A stretch of 64,000 bases of DNA from Bacteroidaceae bacterium (GTDB lineage Bacteria; Bacteroidota; Bacteroidia; Bacteroidales; Bacteroidaceae), in NCBI GenBank assembly GCA_017445925.1, contig JAFSRW010000052.1, positions 24,648-88,647 of the forward strand, written 5' to 3'. Shown one piece after another: positions 21,350 to 30,060 of the stretch (position 1 is its first letter; each line of letters begins with the position of its first letter). The notes beneath the pieces are model-generated. The model was not told the DNA's origin, ran no database searches, and saw only the letters and a program-made list of their open reading frames with translations. The translations under genes and the position numbers were made by a program.

Positions 21350-21380
21350 CAAAGTTACGATTAAGCGAGAGAAAAGCAAA
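21350..21380 (-). promoter_or_regulatory. Promoter of the nitrilase-iorA-iorB operon
   Basis: On the minus strand, TTTG (21380-21377), a 19-base spacer (cttttctctcgcttaatcg) and TAACTTTG (21357-21350) match the Bacteroidetes consensus exactly, 22 bases before the ATG. The spacer is of the conserved type also found before leuS and the TPR lipoprotein. Confidence 0.8.
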
Positions 21381-21452
21381 AGAAAAGCTTGTTTTTCTTT
21401 TCTTTTCCGAGCGGAAGTAGATCGGAATTAAGTTCGAGACGCTGTTACAATA

Positions 21453-23774
21453 TTAATGGGATAAAGAATTGCCACGTTTGGCAATTACAAATACAGTGTA
21501 GCTGTAAGGTTCTAATGTGAGAGCATTTCCTGGCTCTACGGTTCCCTCAAAAGGTATGTAGCTTGTAGGTTGCTGAGGCGTATTTTCTGCTTCCGCCTTG
21601 CCACAGAGTACTACAGAACGTATGTTGCTTATGGTACCGAAGTTCTTTAGGTTGAGTGTGAGGCTTTGGGGAGCTGTTCCGTAATTTACCACATGAAGTA
21701 CCAAGGTGTCGCCTGCCTGGTTGCGTGTTACGGTATAATCAAGGTTGACAGGGGAGCTGCAACTGCTTTCCACCAACAGAGGCTGATGATTTGTTGCCGC
21801 CATCTGCTGTGCATAGAACGGGGGCTGCATCCATACCTGGGAAGGGGAGAAGAATATCTGCCCTTGATCCCAGCCGTTATCGTTTTGCTTATAGGGTTGC
21901 AGGGCATTAGCTGGACTGTCGAGGGGCACAAAGCCGCCAGCCCTACGGACCACATTCAGCATTACGGCATGTGCCAAAGCACGAGCCATATTGTGCGTGT
22001 TGCCGTTCTCCTCTAAAATGGCACAGCGCATAGTAGTTTGCGGGTTCCACTGCAGGAAGAGTTTTCGCATTTGTAAAATCTCTGCTTCTGCTTTTTGTGC
22101 CTGCTGGGGTGTCTCTGTCCAGGGGTGATAATCCCAGTAGTCGCATTTGCCGTCTAGCTGCTGGAATACATACTGCATGGTTTCCTGCTTATTGGGGCGC
22201 CACCAGGCAGCATTTATGAATTGCAGTGCAGGATAAACCTTATGGATGGCATTATACAGGATAAGGTAGCGTTCCACATAATGTTCGTAGCCGGAGAGGG
22301 CAGAAGAGGAGATACATTCTTCGTTGCCTATCTCAATAAACTTCAAGTTGTATGGCTCTATTTCCTTCAGAAGGGCGAGAACATCTTCGGGATTGTCTTC
22401 GATGTTAATGGCAAAGGTGGGTTCCGTTCCTATCAGTCGGGCAAACTCCACAAATTCGGGTATGGCAAATCCATTGGTGGCGTGCAGATACCAGTGCCCA
22501 TTATAGGGTTGGCGTTCCAGACGGCTTCCAATCATATTCCTGGTCATATATTCGCTGGCATTCACCATTGTCCCGCCATAACGGAGGAAGGTAAGATGCT
22601 GCTGGCGGAAGGCCTCGGTTATATCGGAACGGAAGGGATAGTTGTTGGTGCAGAGCAGGACTTGGTCCACCCATATGCTTCCGTCTTCGCCCAGTTTCAG
22701 GCAGAATCGTCCTGCAGGATCTGTTTCAGTGGGTGTGAACGCTACATCGTAACGTTTCCAGTCGTTGCCGATGCCCGTAATCTCAGCTCGGGCATATTCC
22801 TTGGTGCCGTCAGCCGACTGCAAGCCGACCAGCACCTTGTGGGCTGTTCCCTTCAGATAGACCGATACGTTCAGGTGCTCTCCTTTCTTTATGCCTATAC
22901 CCCAGCGGTTCAGTCCCATATTATAGATGCCGGTTCCTGCTTTTCCGCTTATCTTCTGAGCATATTTACCTGTAAAGGGCGAGGAACTGTCATGCAGGAA
23001 GTTGCCTTCTCCCAAGGCAGTCCACATACCTGAGACATTGGGTGTATTGCTCTCAAAGGCTATGTCAGTGCCGTCTATCCTAAGATTGCGGAAACTTGCC
23101 GAACCGCCAAAAGAACGCAGGCCCACGTAGCCCGATTTCAGTGGACTGTCAGTGTCCTGGTACTCCTTAATCAACTTGTCGTTCAGGTAGATATTCAGCT
23201 TGGCCTCGTTGATAACAACGCGTATCTTGTTCCATTCACCCAGTGGATGAAAGGCTATGGGGGTATCCGAGATAGGTTGCCAGTTTTGCTGATGCTTTCC
23301 CAACACAAAAGACCCTTTCTGTGCATTCAGCGCCACCTCATAGCCGTTAAAGGCATCAGCACCGTCGGCGGCTCCTGAAACGTTGACAATAAAACCGGCA
23401 ATAGCGTGAATGTTATCTATTCTTACCTCAACCTCTATGGTGCTGTTCCTGAGCTGTTTGCCTGTGTATATCAGTTTTCCATGCCTTGAAGTAACCAGTT
23501 GGGCCATACCTGAGGTCAGGCTCCACCTATCGTCGTATGCCTGAAATCCCTTGAAATTGGCTATTGCCGGTTCCTCAAACCCTTCACCAAAGATTTTCTG
23601 GTCGTAAAGTCCGCCATATATCTCGTGGTTTACGTCCTCTGCTCCTGCACCGTATATCAGTGGTTCAATACGGCAAACAACTTTTTCTGCATCTACTGTC
23701 AGCGTCTGCGCTGAAGCGGGAAGGGCCATCATGATGACCCACAAAAAAAGCCAAATCACACTCTTATCTGTCAT
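21453..23774 (-). CDS. Alpha-L-arabinofuranosidase-like glycoside hydrolase (GH51 type)
   Basis: An exported enzyme of about 773 residues; the frame can extend to 23840 or 23813, but the signal peptide MTDKSVIWLFLWVIMMALPA favours 23774. N-terminal part: a laminin-G-like fold with EVEVRIDNIHAIAGFIV, then a carbohydrate-binding module (GKYAQKISGKAGTGIYNMG). The catalytic barrel has FLRYGGTMVNASEY, the acid/base motif IEIGNEE and the probable nucleophile in AILEENGNTHN. A C-terminal beta domain ends in LTLEPYSYTVFVI. It likely removes arabinose side chains from plant glycans. Divergent from the sulfatase and served by two tandem promoters. Confidence 0.8.
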   Translation of the reverse strand: MTDKSVIWLFLWVIMMALPASAQTLTVDAEKVVCRIEPLIYGAGAEDVNHEIYGGLYDQKIFGEGFEEPAIANFKGFQAYDDRWSLTSGMAQLVTSRHGKLIYTGKQLRNSTIEVEVRIDNIHAIAGFIVNVSGAADGADAFNGYEVALNAQKGSFVLGKHQQNWQPISDTPIAFHPLGEWNKIRVVINEAKLNIYLNDKLIKEYQDTDSPLKSGYVGLRSFGGSASFRNLRIDGTDIAFESNTPNVSGMWTALGEGNFLHDSSSPFTGKYAQKISGKAGTGIYNMGLNRWGIGIKKGEHLNVSVYLKGTAHKVLVGLQSADGTKEYARAEITGIGNDWKRYDVAFTPTETDPAGRFCLKLGEDGSIWVDQVLLCTNNYPFRSDITEAFRQQHLTFLRYGGTMVNASEYMTRNMIGSRLERQPYNGHWYLHATNGFAIPEFVEFARLIGTEPTFAINIEDNPEDVLALLKEIEPYNLKFIEIGNEECISSSALSGYEHYVERYLILYNAIHKVYPALQFINAAWWRPNKQETMQYVFQQLDGKCDYWDYHPWTETPQQAQKAEAEILQMRKLFLQWNPQTTMRCAILEENGNTHNMARALAHAVMLNVVRRAGGFVPLDSPANALQPYKQNDNGWDQGQIFFSPSQVWMQPPFYAQQMAATNHQPLLVESSCSSPVNLDYTVTRNQAGDTLVLHVVNYGTAPQSLTLNLKNFGTISNIRSVVLCGKAEAENTPQQPTSYIPFEGTVEPGNALTLEPYSYTVFVIAKRGNSLSH

Positions 23775-23866
23775 CACCCTAAATGGGGAATTCAAAATGA
23801 TTAATTTCTGCATGTTATATGTTTCTGTGCTATAGTCCATAATGATTCTTCATCCTTTTATCTCTG

Positions 23867-23897
23867 CAAAAGTACGATTAAGTGAGAAGAATACAAA
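23867..23897 (-). promoter_or_regulatory. GH51 gene promoter, proximal copy
   Basis: The minus strand reads TTTG-N19-TACTTTTG, with spacer tattcttctcacttaatcg. It lies 93 bases before the ATG at 23774. Confidence 0.7.
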
Positions 23898-23948
23898 ATA
23901 AAACGTTTTTATTTTTATTCTCGAGCAAAAGTAAGTTCGAACACAGTT

Positions 23949-23980
23949 CAAAAGTACGATTATGTGAGCGAAAAGCCAAA
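23949..23980 (-). promoter_or_regulatory. GH51 gene promoter, distal copy
   Basis: The minus strand reads TTTG-N20-TACTTTTG with a spacer of the same family (cttttcgctcacataatcg). With the proximal copy it makes a tandem arrangement like that before leuS. Confidence 0.6.
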
Positions 23981-24017
23981 TTTTGGAGCAGCGAAGGCAA
24001 AGAAAACACCCGTTTTC

Positions 24018-24048
24018 TTTGTCCGAATGGAATTTAATCATATTTTTG
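24018..24048 (+). promoter_or_regulatory. Sulfatase promoter
   Basis: TTTG (24018-24021), 19 bases and TATTTTTG (24041-24048) match the consensus exactly, 38 bases before the ATG. It points away from the two GH51 promoters. Confidence 0.8.
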
Positions 24049-24086
24049 CAGCATGAAGCCTATTCACAAAGGCAACACATCGAAAA

Positions 24087-25670
24087 ATGAAGAAAGATAA
24101 CCTCCTCCACTTGGGTACATTAGCATCCGCTTTACTGCCCGTTATCCCCGTTGCCGGCAAGAGCCAGAAGGGGAACACAGCCATTAATAACCGTCAGCAA
24201 CCCAATGTGATTGTAATCTTTGCCGATGACCTTGGCTATGGCGATCTGGAATGCTTTGGTGCTGCCCGTGTGCAGACACCTAATGTGAATGCCCTGGCCA
24301 AGAGCGGCATCCGCTTTACCAATGTTCATGCCATTGCAGCCACCAGCACGCCTTCGCGCTACGGATTGCTGACAGGCGAATATGCCTTCCGTCACCCCAA
24401 TACCGATATTGCACGAGGAAATGCAGGCATGATAATCCGCCCCGAGCAGTTTACCATTGCCGATGCTTTCAAGAATGCCGGATATGCTACGGCAGCCATA
24501 GGAAAATGGCACCTTGGCTTAGGTGATAAGGATGCCAAGCAGGATTGGAACGCCCAGCTTCCCATGCATCCGGGTGATATAGGATTCGACTACCATTATA
24601 TAATGGCGGCAACAGCCGACCGTACTCCCTGCGTCTTCATAGAACAAGGCCATGTGGCCAACTACGATGCTTCGGCTCCTATTCTGGTTAGTTACGAGGA
24701 GAACTTCCCAGGTGAGCCCACAGGAAAGAATAATCCCGAGCTACTTTATAACCTGAAGGCCAGTCATGGGCATAATCAGAGTATAGTCAATGGCATCGGT
24801 CGTATTGGCTATATGAAGGGTGGTGGAAAGGCTCTCTGGAAGGATGAGAATATTGCCGACAGCATAGCGGCTCACGCCATCAGCTTTATGCAGAAGCATC
24901 AGCAGGAGCCCTTCTTCATGTATCTGGCAACCAACGATGTGCATGTGCCTCGCTTCCCTCACGAACGTTTCAGGGGCAAGAACCCAATGGGGTTCAGAGG
25001 TGATGCCATTGCGCAGTTCGACTGGACCGTAGGTCAGGTAATCGCTGAGTTGGACCGACTGGGCTTGCGCCAGAATACGCTTATCATCCTAAGCAGCGAT
25101 AACGGTCCTGTGGTAGATGACGGCTATCAGGACAGAGCCGTTGAATTGCTTGGCGGTCATCGTCCAGCTGGACCTTATCGTGCAGGCAAATACAGCACTT
25201 TCGAAGGTGGAACCGTAGTGCCGGCAATAGTATCATGGCCCAAGAAAGTTCAGGCTGGTCAGGAATCAGACGCCCTTGTTTCGCAAATCGACTGGCTGGC
25301 ATCGCTCAGCGCCCTTGTGGGAGCCCGTATTCCTAAAGGCGGTGCTGTTGACAGCCAGAACCGTCTGAGCACACTTTTGGGTGAAGACCGTCAGGATCGT
25401 CCTTATGTTTTGGAGCAGGCAGCCAATCATGCACTTTCTGTTCGTACCAAAGAGTGGAAGTATATTCCCCCCAGCCAAGGCCCTGCTGTTATAGCTGGTC
25501 CCAATATGGAAAGCGGCTATGCCCGTGAACCTCAGTTGTATAATATGCAGCAACCTTACGAGCAGGAGAATGTAGCCCTTCAGCATCCGCAAGTAGTCTT
25601 CACGTTACAGTCCTATCTCGAAAAAGAACGCAGCGGCGGAGCCACATACAAATCTCCGATATCTAGGTGA
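24087..25670 (+). CDS. Sulfatase, serine type (S1 family)
   Basis: A 527-residue exported type I sulfatase with signal peptide MKKDNLLHLGTLASALLPVI. Metal-binding NVIVIFADDLGYGD and the maturation motif S87-T-P-S-R91 (ATSTPSRYGLLTGEYAF) are clear. The serine at the modified position means formylglycine must be made by a radical-SAM anSME enzyme, not seen here. IGKWHLG and ILSSDNGPV complete the active site. It removes sulfate esters, probably from glycosaminoglycan, mucin or algal glycans; the exact substrate cannot be read. Next to the GH51 gene, so perhaps co-used. Confidence 0.95.
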   Translation: MKKDNLLHLGTLASALLPVIPVAGKSQKGNTAINNRQQPNVIVIFADDLGYGDLECFGAARVQTPNVNALAKSGIRFTNVHAIAATSTPSRYGLLTGEYAFRHPNTDIARGNAGMIIRPEQFTIADAFKNAGYATAAIGKWHLGLGDKDAKQDWNAQLPMHPGDIGFDYHYIMAATADRTPCVFIEQGHVANYDASAPILVSYEENFPGEPTGKNNPELLYNLKASHGHNQSIVNGIGRIGYMKGGGKALWKDENIADSIAAHAISFMQKHQQEPFFMYLATNDVHVPRFPHERFRGKNPMGFRGDAIAQFDWTVGQVIAELDRLGLRQNTLIILSSDNGPVVDDGYQDRAVELLGGHRPAGPYRAGKYSTFEGGTVVPAIVSWPKKVQAGQESDALVSQIDWLASLSALVGARIPKGGAVDSQNRLSTLLGEDRQDRPYVLEQAANHALSVRTKEWKYIPPSQGPAVIAGPNMESGYAREPQLYNMQQPYEQENVALQHPQVVFTLQSYLEKERSGGATYKSPISR

Positions 25671-25860
25671 TGTAAGGATTATTCCAAGATCCTTTTCTAT
25701 TCTCGTTTTTCTGCCCAGTCAGAGAAAACTTGCCGCTTAACTAGAAAATTTTTACCGCATAGTGTGGCAGTAAAAAATCTTATGCTAAAGAACATCCTTT
25801 GATGTTTTAGCCGAATCGTTGTTTGTCAAAAGTTTTTTTTCAAAGCCAACGGTCAATAGC

Positions 25861-25973
25861 CAAGGTTCTTGAACCCCTTGAACTCTTGAACCCCTTGAAC
25901 TCTTGAACATCTTAAACCAGTTAAGGTTAGGGTTAAGGTTAGCGTACGAAGTTTGTTATCGTTAACGTTAGCG
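25861..25973. repeat. Short quasi-repeats after the sulfatase
   Basis: 25861-25911 is a run of units like cttgaacc and cttgaact (period about 8). 25921-25973 has ggttaag units and then gttatc, gttaac and gttagc with period 6. The last unit type returns inside the P5-like gene at 63947-63975. Confidence 0.6.
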
Positions 25974-25983
25974 AAATTTTATG

Positions 25984-26226
25984 CAACACCTAACCCGCTG
26001 AACGTTGAGTCACGATGGTTATCGCTTGTAACTGATGTTACCTGTTGTCGCAACAGGTCACTAACACCTCACTAACAGGTAACTTATTATAATCTCAACA
26101 TCATAATTGCATGAAGTTAGGTGTTGTGTTACCTGTTAGTTACCTGTTGAGCAAACAGGTAACACTGCCTAACGCCGATAACCATCGGCTTTCAGCATAT
26201 GTCAGGTGAGGTGTTACCTGTTTTTT
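25984..26226. repeat. Multi-hairpin element of nested inverted repeats
   Basis: Several perfect inverted repeats overlap here: CAACACCTAAC (25984) with GTTAGGTGTTG (26116); CGATGGTTATCG (26013) with CGATAACCATCG (26176); AACACCTCAC (26063) with GTGAGGTGTT (26206); GCTGAA (25997) with TTCAGC (26191). The 10-mer GTTACCTGTT occurs at 26037, 26128, 26139 and 26213, and its complement at 26074 and 26154. The pair 26139-26148/26154-26163 is a perfect hairpin with a 5-base loop. The element ends in six Ts on the plus strand. No gene is present. It could be a structured RNA, a non-autonomous mobile element or a protein-binding array. Confidence 0.75.
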
Positions 26227-26233
26227 AACCTTG

Positions 26234-26392
26234 AACCATAATTGTTCCGTAAGTTCGTAAATCCGTTGCTCCGTGAATCCCTTAACCCTTAACCTTGAAC
26301 CCTTAACCATAAATCTTCCCTCTTCCTTCTTCCCTCTTATCCCTAAACCATAATTGTTCCGTAGATTCGTAAATTCGTAGTTCCGTGAATCC
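26234..26392. repeat. Imperfect direct repeat of 47 bases
   Basis: Two copies, at 26234-26280 and 26346-26392, both begin AACCATAATTGTTCCGTA and end TCCGTGAATCC. Between them lie pyrimidine-rich runs (cttaaccctt, ttccctcttcc). Nothing here is coding. Confidence 0.7.
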
Positions 26393-26419
26393 TTTTTTCG
26401 CAGAAAAACACCAGTTTTC

Positions 26420-26450
26420 TTTGCTCATATTAAAAAAAGTGTTAAATTTG
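26420..26450 (+). promoter_or_regulatory. Promoter of the six-gene surface-protein operon
   Basis: TTTG (26420-26423), 19 bases and TAAATTTG (26443-26450) match the consensus exactly. This leaves a leader of about 115 bases before the first ATG. It is the only good promoter seen before the operon's end at 40147. Confidence 0.75.
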
Positions 26451-26573
26451 TGCCGTGAAGTAACTATTTTGCTGCTTTATACCTTTGGCGTTTAGTGGTG
26501 ATGGCTTCCACTGAACTTCCATGAGTTGAATTGAACTAAAACGAAATATCTAACCTAAAAGCAAATAATACCA

Positions 26574-29500
26574 ATGAAACGTAATCCATTGTGGCTTATT
26601 GCTGCTGTGATATTTTTCGGTTGTAGCGAGCAGTTGAGCGAGGTGCTGGTTTCTCCCGACTCATTGCCCATTAATCTGACAGGCTCCATTAACCAGCAAA
26701 ATGTAACGCGAGCTAATGAACAGGGCTTCGTTACAGGAGACCGAATGGGCATTTACATTGTTGATTATGTAGATGGACAACCGGAACAGATTTCCACCGA
26801 CAATCGAGCCTCCAATGTTATCTATACCTTCGATGGCGAGAACTACCGTTGGACAGCCCCTACCACCATCTATTGGCGCGACAACACCACCCCCGTCGAT
26901 GTCTATGGTTACTACCCCTCTGCTAATTATATCAGCGACCCCACGGCCTACCGTTTCGAAGTCAGTGAGGACCAAAACTTGCAGCGTGAGGGAGAAATGG
27001 GCAATTACGAGGCATCAGACTTTCTTTGGGGCAAGACAACAAATGTGTCACCAACTACCGAAGCCATCATCGTACGCTACTCGCATCGTCTCGCGGGCGT
27101 ACGTGTTCATTTGATTAAAGGTGAAGGGATGACGGACACTGAGTGGGAGAAGTTGCCACGTCTTGTCACTATTGATAATACCGTGCGCATAGCCACCATA
27201 GACCTCTCTACTGGTACTGCTACACCTTCTGGCAGTTATGACCACCCGATACGTATGTTGGAACAAACAAGCGACTATCGTGCTGTCGTAATCCCACAGA
27301 CCGTTGAGGCAGGCAAGGCTCTTATCAGCATCACCATCGATGGTATTAGTTATAGCCACAAGATAGCCTCACCCATGAATTATCAGGCGGGCAAGCTCCA
27401 TAACTTCACTATCTCCGTAAACAAGAGCGAGGCTACAGGCGATTACTCCATCAGCGTCAGCGATGACGGCATAACAGACTGGGTAAACGATGAAGCTTCT
27501 CACCAGTTCTCCGCTCAGGCATACGTTGTTGTCCACTGCGACAAATATGGAACCTTGAAAGATTGTATCACCCGTGCAGGACTGGACTATAAGACCATTC
27601 AGAACCTGAAAGTGACAGGAGAGGTTAATGATGTTGACTTTAATTTGATAAACGGTGAAATGTCAGAATTAAAGCACCTGAACTTGAAAGACATAAAAAT
27701 AAAACACGTATATCATTCTTATTGGACTAGCGATGACAACGGTTCGTTAGTAGAGTATTATATAGACGACGAACTACCATCAGGTGCTTTCTATGGTAAC
27801 AAATCTATCCGATCCATGATACTCCCTTCGTCATTGAAGGAAATAGGTGGTGATGCTTTTCGTGAGATGCGATTGATGTACTCTACCCTGGAGATTCCTG
27901 AAGGGGTGACTAAAATTGGTGGGTCTGCTTTTGCTTACAATGAATATAATGGGGTTGAATTGATATTGCCTGCGACAATTGACACGATTGAAGGGGCTGC
28001 CTGTGCTGATTGTGGATGGAAATGTGAACTGAAACTGACAGATAATATTAAATATATTGGTGGAGATGCTTTTGGCGGATGGTATGGTGGATGCCCTAAT
28101 TTTTATGGGGTATTTCATATTCCTGCACATCTGACTGAATTGAATGAACGCATTTTTTCAGGTCTGGGCAGCAATGGTTCCTTTACTGGCGAATTGGAAA
28201 TTCCTCAAGGTTTTTCTGTTATTCCATATAATGCTTTCGGTGTCTCTTTAAAGAACCGTGTACCATTACGTATTCCACAAGGAGTGAAGCGCATTGAGAC
28301 CCAAGCATTCCCATTATTAAGTAGTATTCATTTTAATGATGATTTAGAAGAAATAGGGCATGGAGCCTTTTATGATGGTTCTTTTTATTTTCCTATCGAA
28401 CTTCCCTCTCAATTGCGGATATTAGGTACACGTGCTTTTTGGAATGCCAGAATAGAAGGAGTTTTAGCAATTCCGGAATCATGTTTATCCATAGAGGAGG
28501 GAGCTTTTAGCTTAAATAATATCACGAAGGTTATTTTGCCCAGTAAATTAGAAAATATAAGCGCAGAAATGTTTTGTGGGTGTGGTATGCTGAAAGAGAT
28601 TTCGATTCCAAAATATGTTGAGTTTATTGATCGAAATGCTTTTACTGGTTGTGGCGCTTTGCAAACCATCATTTGTTTAAATCCAGAACCTCCAGCATTA
28701 GGAACGGATGTTTTTCATGCAGGAGAAATGTATTCAACTTGGTCAGATATTGGGGTTGATTTTGATAAATGTATTTTACAGGTCCCAGAAGCCTCTATTG
28801 AAGCCTATCGCCACGCTGACGGATGGAATGAATTCAAAAACATCACACCTTATCGTGAATTAGCTTTCAATATCCCAGAGATAGTTGCACTTGACAAAGG
28901 CAGCACCCTTGAAGGTATCCTTCGTGCCGAAGGTGCTTGGGAGGTCAGCGAATGTCCAGACTGGGTAATAGTTTCTCCAACCAGTGGAACCTATAAGGAA
29001 GAACTGACAGTTACTGTTAAGCCTATGAATTATGAAGGAGAACGTGACGGCCGTATCGTGTTCCGCCTGAAAGAGAAAGACTACACTTACTATACAACTG
29101 TTCATCAGTACAACTCGGCTGAGTATCGTGAAGACGAAACGTATGTACTCCAGCAGGCCTCGGCAGGAGCACCTCAAGAAGTTCCTCTTTTTATCGTTGG
29201 TGAAGGATATACAGCCGAAGAAATCGTTTCGGGTCAGTACCTGAGTGACATGAAAGAGCAGATGGAACATCTATTCAGCTGCGAACCCTACAAGACCTAT
29301 CGCAACTACTTCACTGTCAGCACTGCCATAGCCTGTTCTCCTGAGCATGGTTTGGATGGCCGAACACGATTCGATAGCGGCATTGATTACTACAATTGGC
29401 TATTCTATACTGACGAAAATCGTGTGTGGGAATATGCCGAAAGTCATGCCAAAGGTATCAATGGTGGCAGCCATAACCGGACGGTGGTGATGATGTTGAT

Positions 29501-30029
29501 GAATACCAACCAGCTACCCAATGCCGTTAAATTGGCGGATGACGGATATGCATTGGCTATGTTGGGCAAGAGTAATGACGTTTATCCGTTTGATCAGCGA
29601 GATTTAGTGTTACGTGATCTTGGTGGTCGTGCATTCGGCCATTTGGCAACTGAAGCAATCAACCATTTTACTTTTCTAAATGCCTGCACGTGTCCAGGAT
29701 GCCGAGGATGGGAAGATTATCAGCATGCAAAACGTCTCGGATGGTTTGAAAACATTGCTACTACTGGCAAAATGAACGAGGTACCTTGGAGCCACCTTAT
29801 CTTTGAACCTAAGTATGCTGCATACGTGGATATGTATGAAGGAGCATACAATCATGCCCGTGGCACCTATCGTTCAGAGAACATGAGTGTAATGGGTAAT
29901 GTACCCATTCCGTATTTTAATACCATCAGCCGTGAGAGCATTGTTCGTAGAATAAAAAGATATGCTGGTCAAACCTTCTCTTTTGAAGATTTTATGGTTA
30001 ATGACAAAATAGAAATACCAGAGGAATGA
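26574..30029 (+). CDS. Giant lipoprotein: fimbrillin-like, LRR, BACON-like, inactive M64 peptidase domain
   Basis: 1,151 residues. Lipobox IFFGC puts the lipidated Cys at 17. Residues about 40-290 are fimbrillin-like (TRANEQGFVTGDRMGIYIVDY; VYGYYPSANY; YEASDFLWG). About 410-720 are BspA-type leucine-rich repeats (ILPSSLKEIGGDAF; LEIPEGVTKIGGSAF). A BACON-like domain follows (WEVSECPDWVIVSPTSG), then a domain matching peptidase M64 of the two downstream paralogues. Where they have HEAGGH and DE, this one reads R1014-D-L-G-G-R1019 and T1026-E, so all candidate zinc ligands are gone; it is probably a non-catalytic homologue. First gene of the operon; the next starts 31 bases later. Confidence 0.9.
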   Translation: MKRNPLWLIAAVIFFGCSEQLSEVLVSPDSLPINLTGSINQQNVTRANEQGFVTGDRMGIYIVDYVDGQPEQISTDNRASNVIYTFDGENYRWTAPTTIYWRDNTTPVDVYGYYPSANYISDPTAYRFEVSEDQNLQREGEMGNYEASDFLWGKTTNVSPTTEAIIVRYSHRLAGVRVHLIKGEGMTDTEWEKLPRLVTIDNTVRIATIDLSTGTATPSGSYDHPIRMLEQTSDYRAVVIPQTVEAGKALISITIDGISYSHKIASPMNYQAGKLHNFTISVNKSEATGDYSISVSDDGITDWVNDEASHQFSAQAYVVVHCDKYGTLKDCITRAGLDYKTIQNLKVTGEVNDVDFNLINGEMSELKHLNLKDIKIKHVYHSYWTSDDNGSLVEYYIDDELPSGAFYGNKSIRSMILPSSLKEIGGDAFREMRLMYSTLEIPEGVTKIGGSAFAYNEYNGVELILPATIDTIEGAACADCGWKCELKLTDNIKYIGGDAFGGWYGGCPNFYGVFHIPAHLTELNERIFSGLGSNGSFTGELEIPQGFSVIPYNAFGVSLKNRVPLRIPQGVKRIETQAFPLLSSIHFNDDLEEIGHGAFYDGSFYFPIELPSQLRILGTRAFWNARIEGVLAIPESCLSIEEGAFSLNNITKVILPSKLENISAEMFCGCGMLKEISIPKYVEFIDRNAFTGCGALQTIICLNPEPPALGTDVFHAGEMYSTWSDIGVDFDKCILQVPEASIEAYRHADGWNEFKNITPYRELAFNIPEIVALDKGSTLEGILRAEGAWEVSECPDWVIVSPTSGTYKEELTVTVKPMNYEGERDGRIVFRLKEKDYTYYTTVHQYNSAEYREDETYVLQQASAGAPQEVPLFIVGEGYTAEEIVSGQYLSDMKEQMEHLFSCEPYKTYRNYFTVSTAIACSPEHGLDGRTRFDSGIDYYNWLFYTDENRVWEYAESHAKGINGGSHNRTVVMMLMNTNQLPNAVKLADDGYALAMLGKSNDVYPFDQRDLVLRDLGGRAFGHLATEAINHFTFLNACTCPGCRGWEDYQHAKRLGWFENIATTGKMNEVPWSHLIFEPKYAAYVDMYEGAYNHARGTYRSENMSVMGNVPIPYFNTISRESIVRRIKRYAGQTFSFEDFMVNDKIEIPEE

Positions 30030-30060
30030 ATGAACAATTCATAATTAACAAATAAAAATT

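Noticed and set aside
23850-24041. Short minus-strand frame with a string (SKIWLF) also seen upstream of the TPR lipoprotein
   Set aside because: The similarity comes from the shared promoter repeat, not from a real peptide; both frames are translated promoter sequence.
25984-26226. Possible CRISPR array
   Set aside because: Repeats are only 10 bases, occur in both orientations and at irregular spacing, and no cas genes are present.
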